Part shown: positions 46,811 through 58,339 of the stretch, in pieces
Position numbering within the stretch: the stretch's first letter is position 1
Layout: each line of letters begins with the position of its first letter
Assembly (NCBI GenBank): GCA_008973525.1
Contig: WACJ01000120.1
Coordinates: 806,001-870,000, forward strand
DNA: 64,000 nucleotides
Direction: 5' to 3'
From: Stenopsyche tienmushanensis
Taxonomy: Eukaryota; Arthropoda; Insecta; Trichoptera; Stenopsychidae
Program-made: the position numbers and the translations under genes
The notes under the pieces: generated by a model
Seen by the model: only the letters and a program-made list of their open reading frames with translations
The model's database searches: none
What the model was told of the DNA's origin: nothing

Positions 46811-49087
46811 TTTTTTATCCCTTAGACTTTATTAGCCTATAACTTTTTGAATATTTATTTTTTTATATGTTTTTGTATTTTCTGAAAATGTCAATAAATA
46901 TCTGATGGAAAAGTGTATATTAAAAAAATACTTTTTTTTATCGAACTTACCGGTTTTTTGTAATTTGCAATATTTTCCAAAGGGTATCCGATATATATAT
47001 ATATATATAAGACCTCATATTATCAAGGAATTTTTTGTTCCCTTCATTGAGTATTGAAGTTCAAAAGAAATCTAATTTAAGGGTTGTTTCAATACAAATA
47101 AGTTTTTATTGTGTACATAAAGTTAATAATAAGGGATAAATCCTTCATTTAAATCTATATTATGATATTTGGGCGAACAAAAATGATTTGATCCTCGGTC
47201 CTGGAACAACAATACATAAACAGGATTTAGACAAATACAGAAAAAAATGAGCTATTCATTGGATACTATTATTTAACAACAAAAATTTTCTCCCCTAGTA
47301 CACAATATGCTTTTAAGGGGTGGCACGCGTCAACAGGTTGCTTAATTTCAACAAAAAAAATTCCAGTATAATCTAAGTAACAATTTCGTACTATTTTATT
47401 TATCTATTTCTTGAATATTCTTGAAAAAACAAAACCTATTTAATATCTTAAATTAATGATTTCTATGAAAATTATTTCCATAGCCGTTTCTTATATAATC
47501 TAAAAAATCAAATCAGAAATCACAAATTTCGTACATCTTCTTAAATTTGATCTGAATGAATGAACATTATAGACCATCAAGAAACATTGAAGCGAAAGTG
47601 TTGTAAACAAATCATGTGGTTGCTGAATGAAGATTCAGATAATATCTGTCAATGTTTGGTAAAGTCCAGAATATAATAGGAAGAAGTTTGCTGAAAAGCT
47701 CAAAAGTCAGTTAGGCTAAGTCGTTAAAAAATCTATTGAATTGTTGAAAAATTATATTATAATATAATATAATAATATAATATAATATACTTGAATAAAA
47801 TAAAAGCTCGATTTAGAGATTCAGCTAACGGTGAAGGCAGTACTTCTGGCAAGGGTTGAATCGAATAGGGCTTTGCGTTGCAGGAACATCTAATCAAATT
47901 TTGTATGCTCTATAATTGGGGATCCATCCTTTTGAAAATTAAAATTAATTTTTTACACAGAGTCACATAAATATTTTGTCTATGAAATCTTCCTAAAGTA
48001 ATTTCTCATGAATTTCACGAGATTTCTTTAAAAATAATATATCGATATTAAAGTGCTATTGATATTTTTCAGCGATGGTACTCTCAAAATAATTTAAAGC
48101 CATTTTATACGATGAAGTTTTTAAAATCCAGGAGTTGTTGATGCAGAACTAATAAAAATGCACACATTATTTAAATTAATATCTATTTTCCCGATACATC
48201 GACAGGCTACACCGATAGCCGTAACTCTCCCGTTTACCCTCCAAATTGGTGAATATACGTGTATCAAATATACCACCCCCTCAGACTCTGAACAAATACA
48301 AACATAGATGCACTTGAGTGGGGTGTTGTCAGGCAGAAAGGTGATGGAGTGAGTTCACCCTGCGACCCATTTCATCTCCTTGCTCATCCCCAAACACTTT
48401 GAGGGAGGTCGTGTACATGCACAGGTACAATATTTCGGGCGCAATAACCTTCTACGTATCTATATAAAATAAATTTTAATCTCGCATCCTCGCTCATAAA
48501 TCAGGCAAAGTAAACTTTTATGCTTAAAAAATGCACAGCAAATTAAATACAAGGTCATGTTGAAAATATAGTGAAAAAATACTGATTTTATTTATGTATT
48601 TGTTAACAGAAATTGTTAACTGAAAGACGAAAGCTGCATTTGTATAATATATAATAAAATGCGTGAGCTACTGATCTTGCGATTGCTTTATGCTTCGATA
48701 GCTATATATTATGTACTCAGATACTATCTATAGATACAGTGGTAGTGACGCGGCGCGTGTTCATAGACTACAAAATGACGCTTAGAATATCACTTTTCGT
48801 GACTTTCTGTCCAATTTGCCCTAAGTGAAGTTTTTAAGTGAAAGGCTTAAAATATACTACTGACCAATTGTATTTTTTTGTATCCTGAAGTGCTTATTCA
48901 ATTTATACAACTAAAATTAGCAAATTCGGCTCGCAGATCGACGTTTTACCGAGGCTCTATAAAATGTTCGAGACAGGTCGTATATGCAAAAAGTGTGCAC
49001 AGACACATGTACGAGTGCGTTTATGTGAGTTATTAGATGAAGTCACCCAGCATCGGGTTTCATCACCTCCCCCATCCTTCTAATGCT
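46811..49087. other. Intergenic with simple repeats and repeat debris
   Basis: (TA)n at 46990-47010, an imperfect (ATATAATA)n tract at 47752-47795, family R5-like sequence at 48200-48420 and R4-like sequence at 48590-48850. No gene frame. Confidence 0.45.
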
Positions 49088-49853
49088 TGTTACAGTGGTG
49101 GTTTCTATAACGTTCTCTCCATAACTGCCTCATCCTTTGCACTTGTGTCGTAGGAATGGGTTTGGTTGCAATTTTCATGATGAATTCCCCACGCCCTCAC
49201 TCCAGTCGATTTCATGAGGTGAAACCGGGAGAAGTGCGGTAGGGTACTTGTGCAAGGCGTGGTTAGGCGACTGCATGTGTGTAAGCAGTGTCATTTCATA
49301 CGGGTAGTCTCACTTGCACCCACGGCATTAGATGCAATCGGATGCACTCCCCGTTGTCCCCCTTTTGCCTCATCCCCATCAACGTCTGAAACTATAAAAG
49401 ATGGGATCTGGCGTGGTCGCGACCAGTCTTTTACCTGCAGCCTAATAGTGATATCTTCTAGTCGTAAACCCGCCTTGATCTACTTCAAAATGTAGTGCCT
49501 TTGGAATGCAGTGCCTTTGGAATGCAGTGCGTCGTTGGAATACAGTGCATCATTGGAAGTGCAGTGTCTTTTCGCAGTGAGTGCGATTTTGAAAATTAGT
49601 GCAGTTTTACGATTGCAATGTGATTTGCAGTTCCAGTGCAGTGCTCAGTGTATTACCTCCTCTTGCCTACCTTCAGTCCTTTGTACAAAAAGGTCATCAT
49701 CTAGTACTTGAGCTTGGGAACCTAGTTTCCTTGTTTGAGAGTCCTCCAGTCTCGAAGCTCTGGGAAGGAGCTTTGACGTGGGGCTCAGACTAGCAACCAT
49801 GCAGCCAAGCGACCAAGCAGATCACTCTTTTAATAAACATATTTTTGGTAACA
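49088..49853 (+). mobile_element. LTR-like block (BEL/Pao-style), tentative
   Basis: The block could run from TGTTAC (49088) to GTAACA (49853). It contains a TATA box (ctataaaaga, near 49391) with an initiator-like accagtct about 30 bases on. A cluster of degenerate ttggaatgcagtgc units follows (49498-49650), then AATAAA near 49832. Directly after it comes atacGGTGCC, similar in form to BEL/Pao primer-binding sites. Flanking bases do not form a target duplication, and the first 120 bases overlap family R5-like sequence, so the left boundary is uncertain. Confidence 0.4.
49391..49425 (+). promoter_or_regulatory. TATA box and initiator inside the LTR-like block
   Basis: actataaaagatggg followed by cgaccagtct at the usual TATA-to-start spacing. 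Consistent with LTR transcription, or with a host promoter for the spliced gene downstream. Confidence 0.4.
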
Positions 49854-50814
49854 ATTTATACGGTGCCACATTTTATATTTAAAAATTGAATCAGGTTCAA
49901 AATTATGTTTTTTCTGTCGTCTGTTATTTATGAATCCGCGAAAACAATTAATTGGCTTTTTGCAGTCTCTTTTATAGGTCCATTGTCAACCACTCTGACT
50001 TTTTGTTTTTAAAAATGTGATCGCCAGCCACACGTGTAGATTCGAATTCAAAACGATCGAGTTAAGAGTTCAAGTTCTTAATCACGGAACGATCTACAGG
50101 TACGACTTTCGGTTATCATAAGTCTGAATAAAATTTTAACGCATACTTGTGACATATAATACAATGATTTAAAAAAAAAAATCTTGCCCATTTTTGAGTT
50201 TTCCAGAAAATTTCACAATCAATTTGTAAGTGTCTGCAAACTTTTTGACTGAACTACCATGGCTGCCAGACAAGGTATTACAAAGAAAATTTGCTAAAAA
50301 ATTGTAATTTTTAAAATCAATTGATCGGCTTACTGTAATGTTTTTTAAATGTTTTTTTTTTTAAATTTCATTTTTCGAAAGTACATATCTCTAAGAATAT
50401 CGTCTATAATTTTGGCGAAGAAATTCGGATTATTTCAATGCTTTACAACTAATTCGCACGTTTTTAGTTTTCCTTGTCCAAAGTCATATTTTCTGAACTT
50501 CTTCGCAGCTTGGACTATTCCTACCTGCAGTCTCATATTATCTTTAAAGTTTAAATGCATTGAATAATACTTTAAGACATCCATATCCAGATTTAGCTCT
50601 AATAACGGATGGAATCGTAGTGCGCTCCATGCATCGCTATGACGTCAATGACACCACTTTTGGATCCTGTCAACCTGCACATGGTTGTTATAATTATGGA
50701 TGACGCCGCTTGCTGGCAATTATGTGTATTTGTGAACATTTTATGATCAAATATGATGTTGCCGACAATTACACCGGCGGATGTCACGAAACTGATGCAT
50801 TTTCTCTGTTATAG
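49854..50814. other. Region upstream of the 50.8 kb gene
   Basis: Contains R2 copy 2 (50355-50470) and a less AT-biased patch (50590-50760) with short open frames on both strands. An acceptor at 50814 requires an upstream exon, but no consensus donor was found for it. Confidence 0.4.
50355..50470 (+). repeat. Short repeat R2, copy 2
   Basis: Matches 43185-43290: tcgaaagtacatatctctaagaatat ... ttcggattatttcaatgctttac. No ORF of its own. Confidence 0.6.
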
Positions 50815-51833
50815 GTAATGGATGGTTACGAGCTGGGATGATTAAATGTCCTAAATATAATGCGTATCCTTTTAAAACTAGCCCATAAATGAACATCAAC
50901 GAAAAAATCCTGCCGTCTGCCATGAATTCCAAACCTGTGAGTTATCCTGCGGTTGCTATATATTATTGTTGCATAACTGAAATTAATCGACTCACTTCCT
51001 TGTTTTTGTAAGAAGTATCTCCTTGAATAACCATTAAACAAATAATCGAGTTAAAATTTTAGTTTTGATCCTCAGATTCTTCATGACCAAGAACACCAAA
51101 GTGGAGGCGCCTTGGGTGATCATGACCCAAGCTTGGTGATAACCCTGAGCTCGCCATTTTCCATTATATAAATCGTCAGGGATCCACCTGAATAATTCAA
51201 TGCCGAATCAGGTTTGCTAAATTATTTACATACTTTTGTCGCTAATTAACTTTAGATTCCTATAAGCGCTTGCATGCAATGTATACACTCAATATCAAAT
51301 CGAGATAATCGTCGACAATCTCGATGTTTAGTTTTAATAAATCAGAGCTCAATGGTAATGCTTAATGCTTAATAATCTATTTATTCTTAGCACAAATGTG
51401 AAAATTGGAATCGATCTTCGTGATCATGTTTATCAATATTTTCCGCGATCTAGGTAATGTTTTCCATCCTGCTTCTACTGCAACGATCTATTTTCGATAG
51501 TATGTGAACTCAGTCAAGCAGATTGCAGTTTTGGCAGTTGCTGGGTATCCACTCGTAGGCGCGCAGTATATATTTTGCAAGCAAATTATGCGAACCTGTT
51601 CATTAGACTTTTGCTGTGCGATTTTATTTTAAAATTATATTATTTTATGACAATCGTCATTCATATTTAAAACGCATATAACATATGTAATTCAGTGCAT
51701 AAAAACGACTATTTGGCAGAAAATTCACGTAGCATTCATATTTTTGTTAATAGACTCAATGGAGATCTGCAGAGAACTTTCCTGTATTCTCATCCCAGGA
51801 GCAACAGCAGCGTTCCTTGAAATACTACAAAAT

Positions 51834-52429
51834 GTAAGTGTACAATTATTAAAAAAATTGTAATATAAATTAAGATAACTTTTTCTGATTTAACTAATTT
51901 TATTGGCGATCGCTTTTAGCCAAACGCCAATTTTTAAAAGCATTCATCGTAACTTCAATAAATTTAAATATTTTTCCATCCATTTCATACAATTCAATCC
52001 GAAACCTTTAAAAACACCTTGCATGCATTTTCTTTTTTCTCTGTAGGCTTTTTGTATTATCATCCATGGAACTTTACGTCCATGGTCCTTTTATAGAGAA
52101 TATATGTTTTTTAAAAATGCGACTTTTTTGTCCCATTTTTTGGAATGCAAATTCAATCACTAATGTTTCAAAAGCTGAAAATAGTAATCGATCATAATAC
52201 ACACATCCGCCATATTGAATTTCATATTTAGCTATTATTATCTTCATAGCTGTTTTAATGCCACAAAGACAGTTCAACGTCATTTGATGAATGGATCTCG
52301 ATATATCGATATATAGATTCCTAAACATTTTATTAAATATAATAATTAACCGCAAATACTATGCAAAAAATACAATTTAAATTACTATTTCATAAATAAC
52401 GATAACTCCTTGTCCAACAATCGAACAAA
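51834..52429. other. Intron sequence of the 50.8 kb gene
   Basis: The minus frame of 93 codons at 52074-52355 and a plus stretch after an acceptor-like TTTTTTCTCTGTAG at 52046 (AFCIIIHGTLRPWSFYREYM) are both open but do not keep the phase needed by the next exon. I treat this as intron. Confidence 0.4.
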
Positions 52430-53145
52430 GGACTTACTTAGGATCATTCAATAAGGACACTCAATAAACTGCTAATTTCCGATAAATTCCTAGAATTCTA
52501 AAATGCTTGTTTCCAAAAAAATCAACAAAAATTAGCAAAATTTTCTTGATTACATTATGGTATGAGCTTATAAGGGGGAGGAATTATATCTCCCATTTTC
52601 ACCCTGTCAACGAATTTGTGGAGGTCAGACACACTGTCTGTCATATCCCAGGACGTAATTGTATACTTATGAAATATTGAAACCGGTAGCTTCATCAGAG
52701 GACGCAAACCATATTTTAAAATTAAACTGAAATTATAAATAAAATCGTAATTTGCACATTAAAATACCTTTCAATAACGTCGAACATAGTCTGCAAATTA
52801 TCAAATTTTATTTTCGAAGTCAATGTTCCGTTCGAGAAAATCTTCACCAAAAGCATCGTATGAATGAATGGATGTGTGAAAAAATGTCACTGTTTAATGC
52901 AGATTTTTGTTTGGCAAAATCGTCGATACAAATACAAATCGATAATTTTAACTACCTCTTGTGGCCTAAATTACATGATTTGGATCATTCTTCCTTTGGG
53001 AATATCTTAAATAGCAAGTCTATGCGTATAAAGCGCAAACAATTGAACCCCTCGACGTCAAGATAATGAACGCCATCCAGCAAATTCAGCCAATATTACG
53101 CGACAACGACATCTTAATGCCATAAAATATTCTTTGAAATAAAAT
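52430..53145 (+). pseudogene. Deletion derivative of the mariner-like element at 33.9 kb
   Basis: Shares the non-coding 5' part (52555-52740 against 34090-34300: ggtcagacacactgtctg, gaaaccggtagctt). It then has NVEHSLQIIKFYFRSQCSVR near 52770 and, in another frame, FFLWEYLK then VYAYKAQTIEPLDVK near 52990-53070, ending with the same ataaaatattctttgaaat tail. The catalytic middle is deleted. It lies in the last intron of the host-like gene, in the same orientation. Confidence 0.75.
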
Positions 53146-54047
53146 AAAAATTGAGTAGAAATTTCACACATTTTATTATGTAGTCCTTAATTTAAAAGTT
53201 CTTTAGACGTCTAGATTGTTTTGCGATAAAAGTAAATTAAATTTCGCTCAAAGGTTGAAAAGCAACCCTTACGAAATCGGTATATTTGCTTATATTTTAT
53301 AACGTCGAGTCGGTTTACAATGTAATTAAAAATGTGTTTGATAACGTGCCTCAAAGGTCAGACTTTGATTCTATAGGTTTCACAGGTAAGCGTCTGTGTT
53401 TTCTTCGGGCATTGTTTGTGTAGCAATTTATTTAGCTTCAAAAAATTAATTAGCACGATCGAGAAGCCATTAAACTTACGAATTAATTGGAATACGTTTG
53501 CCTTTCTAGCACAATACTTAACATAATTGGCGCGCTGGAAAAGAAATCTGCATTTTATGAGCATTTTCAGGAGTCACTTCTGCCTCTGCCGCCGAACTAT
53601 CAACACACATTTTGCGTTCTCACCAAAAGTGGTCTTCAGATTGTAGATTTATACTTTACAACTTTGCCAAAGGTAGAAAATGTTCTACCAAAAGATTCAT
53701 TTTAAATTCAGTTTTGAAAAGACGGCAGATAGCATCGCCACTGCAATCAGGGATGGAGACATAGTCCTGCACGCTAAAGACACATTATAGGTATTTTTTT
53801 TTTAATTTAGTGCTAAAAAATTGACTAATTTTGTAGTTTGATCAATTTGAGTCTTACATATCAAGTGCTTTATAATTTTTTGTTTATATGGATCTTAATG
53901 AAATTTCATTTTATTCGCCATTGGCGCGTGGTAAACAGCATTTTAGATTCACAGGCTGTTGAACCTCATTGTATTCTATTATTGGAGTTGGATATGATTT
54001 CATGTTTTCACAACTTAGAGCCGCATTTCATACTATTTTAGACTTAA

Positions 54048-54967
54048 GGCGTCTTCTCACTTTAGGCGCCTCAAAAATAGGCTATTTTCACGATTTTTTT
54101 TCGAGGATTTTCGCTAAAAATTATGAAATAAAATGGATCTTATGTAATAGATACATCTTTTAAGTAAATGAAAAAAAAATATTTTTATTTTTTTGAACAA
54201 TTATTATAATAAAACAGTAGCATCGAAAAACCCGTGTAGAAATGTTATGTTCGTGGCGTGTTGATGGTATCTCCGAGATGGGTCATTTAAAACAGAAAAA
54301 TTAAACAGTTTTAGATTCAGTATATCAGTAGCTATAGCGCATATCATCAGATTTTTGATATTTGCGAAAATAACAAAATGGCTCACGTTTTACGAAAAAG
54401 TAGAAAAAAAACGCGTTTTTTTGCAGTTTTTTGTAAAAAAAAACTAGTTAAAATCACAATTTCAAAAATCTGATAATATGCGCTATAGCCATAACTATGA
54501 AGAATATTTCATTCAAATTTCATGACAATCGGCCGAATAGTTTCCGAAATTTCATCAACAAGCCACCGAAAAACCTTGTTTTGAGATAAACGCGTTTAAA
54601 GTTTTGGTTGCAGAAAAATTGCCCAGACAAAGCTGTCGAAACACTCGTTGTTATTTTGGGTATTTCCTCCGAAGATCTTCATAAATCGGTTTCAAAATCT
54701 CGTGAACATCCTCAGCTAGAGCAGAAGGATGTTTAAAAGTTTCTATCTGATTGTTTTTCACCACTTTCTTGTACTTGCACCATGAGTCTGAACAATACGT
54801 ATGCAGCCGGGTGCTCTCAGGTAGTCACCTGACGGTCGCCCAAAAATGTAGTTAGACTCGTCCGATCTTTATGAAATTTCGATATAACATTTTTGAAGAT
54901 ATGTACTTTCAAAATTTAAAATAAAATAAAAATCGATTTTTTTAAATTTGTAAAGTGAGAAGACGCC
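54048..54967. mobile_element. 920 bp TTAA-flanked element with perfect 17 bp TIRs
   Basis: Left end ggcgtcttctcacttta (54048-54064) is the exact inverse of taaagtgagaagacgcc (54951-54967). Both ends are flanked by TTAA (54044-54047 and 54968-54971). TTAA duplication is the mark of piggyBac-type insertion, although the terminal bases are not the usual CCC. There is no transposase ORF. Inside, ctatagcgcatatcatcagattttt (54337-54361) and aaaaatctgataatatgcgctatag (54463-54488) can pair as a long hairpin. A fragment of repeat R2 occurs reversed near 54895. Confidence 0.9.
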
Positions 54968-54971
54968 TTAA

Positions 54972-55927
54972 ATAAATACAAAAAATGATTGAATTTGCAT
55001 ACTCGAACATTAAATTAATTGCTAAAATTGCAAGAAAACTTCAATAGTAAATTTAGGATTTCATTGAACAGTGTAAAATCTTTATTTCAGCCTTCTCAAT
55101 AAAGCAATGACACATTTTTAGGCCCAAGAAACTTCAAATTGATTTTAATATGGATGGAATACAAAATTTATGAGATCCAAGTGGATTGTAGATCATTGCC
55201 TCAACTTCTTCGTTCCACATTGACTTCGACAGCTTCCAACTGTACTCAGGTTTTGTAGGTCTTTCAATCAACGCCAATTTATAAAATGTTGCGCAATACG
55301 TGGCGTTAAAACATACAATATGAGTAAGAGACCCAATTTAAATCTATTAAATGTCCAAAAAACCAGTTTAAAGCAATGGTGGTGAAATCTCAATATTATC
55401 GATTTTTGACAATTTCTTGGATCGACTTGCAATATTTTGTTTGATGTGGACTTGAACAAACTGCTCATCGTGAGACATTTTTTCAATCGAGCTTGCTGCG
55501 TTATTTTATTTCTTTGAACATCACATTCACGGTCATTTTCGCTAATATACATCAGTGTTTGGCAAAGTTTTATCACGTAAATCGGAAATTTGTTTTTATC
55601 AAATGTATGTCATATATGGAATATTTGTATCGTACTTTGTCGAGTGTTTCAAAAGCATGCCGGAATGTTTGTGATTAAGTGTTTTTTAAACATATGTAAA
55701 TTGACTGATAAGATGTGTTTATATTATGAATGTAATATATACGAAATATCAACAAATATATGTTACTCATGCATGCCCAAAGTCAATGTCGTGTGTCTTC
55801 AATGTTTGCCAGATAAATTGTTACCAATTTAAGACACCCTGAATTCCAAATTATTCTAAATTTATATCTTATAAATTGACATACTTTAATTTGTAAATTT
55901 TGTCATTTACTTGAGAGCTAAATATTA
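54972..55927 (-). other. Patch of opposing open frames, possible gene pieces
   Basis: On the minus strand, a 102-codon frame at 55268-55576 (TLMYISENDRECDVQRNKI) overlaps, in another frame, one that continues to about 55139. The latter includes ERPTKPEYSWKLSKSMWNEE and ends in a stop after PSILKSI. On the plus strand 55122-55255 is also open after an acceptor-like TTTTTAG, and a Cys-rich 80-codon frame lies at 55590-55832. Amino-acid composition favours the minus strand. The product is unrecognised; it could be a frameshifted gene or transposon ORF. Confidence 0.3.
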
Positions 55928-56290
55928 GGGAACCCGAAAGTATTCGAATATAATTGAAAAGATCCAAAAAAAAAAGGAGAGAAATCCAACCGGGCGAATT
56001 TTCGCCTCATATCTTAAATTTCTATTGCCCGATTTAAATTTATGAAATCAATATTAGCATTTGCGGATCGTTATCATTTCACCTTAGTTTAAAGACTTTT
56101 TAGACATTTTTAGTTTAGAGTCTGGACATTTTATCTTTAATAATAAAAATAAAAAAATTTGCATAAAAATAATGTTTAACAATAGTTCTACAAAAATAAT
56201 AACTTAAAAAGATGTTTCCGTTACTGTAACTGGACACAAAATTAGCTCAAACATAAGGTCTCAAAATATACGAATACTTTCGAGTTCCTC
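55928..56290. mobile_element. Tc1-type MITE, 363 bp
   Basis: Ends read gggaacccgaaagtattcga and, reversed, gaggaactcgaaagtattcg. TA dinucleotides flank both ends (55926-55927, 56291-56292). The (C)GAAAGTATTCGAA form is usual for Tc1-like termini. No ORF. The interior (cccgatttaaattt, tctggacaca, actggacacaaaatta) recurs at the right edge of the window. Confidence 0.75.
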
Positions 56291-56292
56291 TA

Positions 56293-57765
56293 ATATATGA
56301 CAATCTTCAGGCTAAATTTCATTGATCTATATCAATGGTATGGCTGCTACAATAAAATGAAATTGGTAACAATACGTCTGATGGATATTTTACTGGTATA
56401 AACGGGTTGAAACCCTAATTGATTAAGCGTAAAGAAATCGTCAATATTAAAAATCTATAACAGTTTCTACTGATTTAATCATAAAAAATGTGTTCTTCGA
56501 TAAAAAGTCACCCAACAAAGCAATATTAATTGTTCAACTGTATATAAAATTTGAAAAATACGTTAATGCATGTTTTTTCACGACAACGAATGTTGCTTAA
56601 AATTGATTATCAGGTTTTTTTTTTTAAGACAAAGGTTGCCATCCACTGATATATATATGACATGTATACATATTTAGGGTCTGCACAAGTTATAGTTCAT
56701 ATCATATTCTGCTACGATTCTAAAAATATTGTTTTTTAACAAACAATCCAAAATCAAATCAATTGTTTTATGAATCATGCAGACGACAGGGATAGGGTAT
56801 TGATTGACGTTATGCAGACCTCGGGGGGTCCGTAATTTGCATGCAGAATATATGTTGATCTAAATAAATGTGTGAAATATAACCCGGCATGTGACACACT
56901 TTTGTAATTTTTTTCGACCCCCCTGGAGGCACATAATCGATAAATTTTGACGAGCACTGACCGATCGTGATTACCCAAATTGGTTACGTGTGTAAATTAG
57001 CTAGGAAATATGACCTGTGCTTGCCTTAATTTAAACAATTCAATAGTCACATATCACCACTCAATCAAACCATTGTCCATTTTACACTAAAAAACCCATT
57101 GTTTTAAGCTGTGTTTCTGTTAATTGCTGTGATTTTACATGATTTTTTGCGAATTTATACAATTGCGAATGTTGAATATATGTTTAATCTCTTCAGATTT
57201 TATTATAATGCACATCAAAATACTGATAACCATCAATATTCATAGTAGAAATCATTTTGTAGTTTTATAGCGTAGTTCTTAGACTCCCACTTGGAATTCA
57301 GTAGAAATTGAAATTGAATTGAAACATACTTAAAATATCAAATCTATTTGCATTAAATACAAAATTGGAATTCGGCATTTTCGAATCACTATAAATTGGA
57401 ATTACGCATTGTCAAATGCACGCAAAAACATACACATTTCTTTAAAATTACATATGTAAATCATAATTTTTCAACTTGAAAATTTATGCACCATATTTAT
57501 ACACTTTTATTTTACTAAATTAGCATCAATACGAAACAAGTTATAAGCATTTTTGTTAATGTCACGCGGAATAAAAAGTGTTAAAATTCAATGCATGAAA
57601 TCAAAGCGCCAAATTTTATTGGATATTGATTTTAAATCCACCTTCAAATATGCACACAGGTTCATTTTATTAATTTGGGTCTTAAATAGTCTTAAAGGAT
57701 ATCATCATACGATTTATTAAATAGGGTTTTTTTTCGAAAATTGATGTTATTCATCAAATTTACCA
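56293..57765. other. Intergenic, no gene seen
   Basis: A less AT-rich patch at 56760-56980 contains inverted G/C tracts (tcggggggtccg and cgacccccctgg). The 67-codon minus frame there is probably a by-product. The rest is AT-rich. Confidence 0.45.
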
Positions 57766-58260
57766 GATAGTTGACACAATTTCAACCCTTTTAGTAATTC
57801 AAAATAATATTTTTAATAAGTAAAAATGTCCCTATAGCCTCTACCTTGAAGAAGAAAAAAAATTACTTTCACCAAATGACCAAATGATGACTTAAAAAAA
57901 AGTCAATTTTTGAGATTTTTTTTCACAGTTTTAATTTTTTTAAAAATAGTTAGAAACAAAATTTTAACATAAATCTTGTAGGGGCAATAAAGGGTTATAT
58001 TAAAAAGATTTGTACCGAGTTGTAAAGTAAATCAATTGATTAGAACTTGAGATATGATGTCAACCGTAATGAATAAAGTAATTAAAAATTTCATCCTGGT
58101 AGGAGTGGCTTAGTTGTTCACGTCACTAAAATAATTATAACTCCGTAAATAATTTAAAAATCTAAGAATTTATTTGGAGAATATATTTTTAAACATTTAA
58201 GCATTGAAAATATGCAAAAAAACAAAATCGACTTTTTTTTCAAAATTCAAGGCTCGAATT
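57766..58260 (+). repeat. Dispersed repeat family R1, copy 3
   Basis: Starts agttgacacaatttcaaccc and keeps all anchors of 13040-13560 (tcttgtaggggcaata, gatgtcaaccgta, ataactccgtaaataatt, caaaatcgactttttttt). No ORF. Confidence 0.65.
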
Positions 58261-58339
58261 TAATAATTGTATCCGATTTTTTTAAAAAAGAGACAATCGT
58301 CTTGTTTTACATCAGATTGACACCCACACTTACATCAGC

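Larger units (their letters stand above)
50889..53790 (+). pseudogene. Multi-exon host-like gene with one frameshift
   Basis: Exons: 50815-50936 (acceptor TCTGTTATAG, donor CCT|GTGAGT; ATG at 50889 after a stop), 51076-51135 (acceptor GATCCTCAG, donor TTG|GTGATA), 51754-51833 (acceptor TTGTTAATAG, donor AAT|GTAAGT) and 53510-53790 (acceptor CCTTTCTAG, donor-like ATAG|GTATTT). Phases fit throughout; the third exon leaves two bases that the last completes. Segments read MNINEKILPSAMNSKP, ILHDQEHQSGGALGDHDPSL, then TQWRSAENFPVFSSQEQQQR and LEKKSAFYEHFQES. In the last exon the frame stops at 53703. It resumes one base over (FEKTADSIATAIRDGD) as if a TTT run had become TTTT, and then meets TAG at 53788. 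Either a young pseudogene or a sequence error. The family is not recognised. The 1.7 kb last intron carries a transposon copy. Confidence 0.55.

Noticed and set aside
51764..51833. Frame starting MEICRELSCILIPGATAAF in exon 3 of the 50.8 kb gene
   Set aside because: Open and preceded by an ATG, but it does not keep phase with the exon at 53510, whereas the frame TQWRSAENF does.
52074..52355. 93-codon minus-strand ORF
   Set aside because: Lies inside an intron of a better supported plus-strand gene and shows no domain.
53673..53711. A 39-base mini-intron to explain the frame change in the last exon
   Set aside because: GT and AG are present, but it is too short for a spliceosomal intron and the join leads to a stop at once; a one-base indel is simpler.
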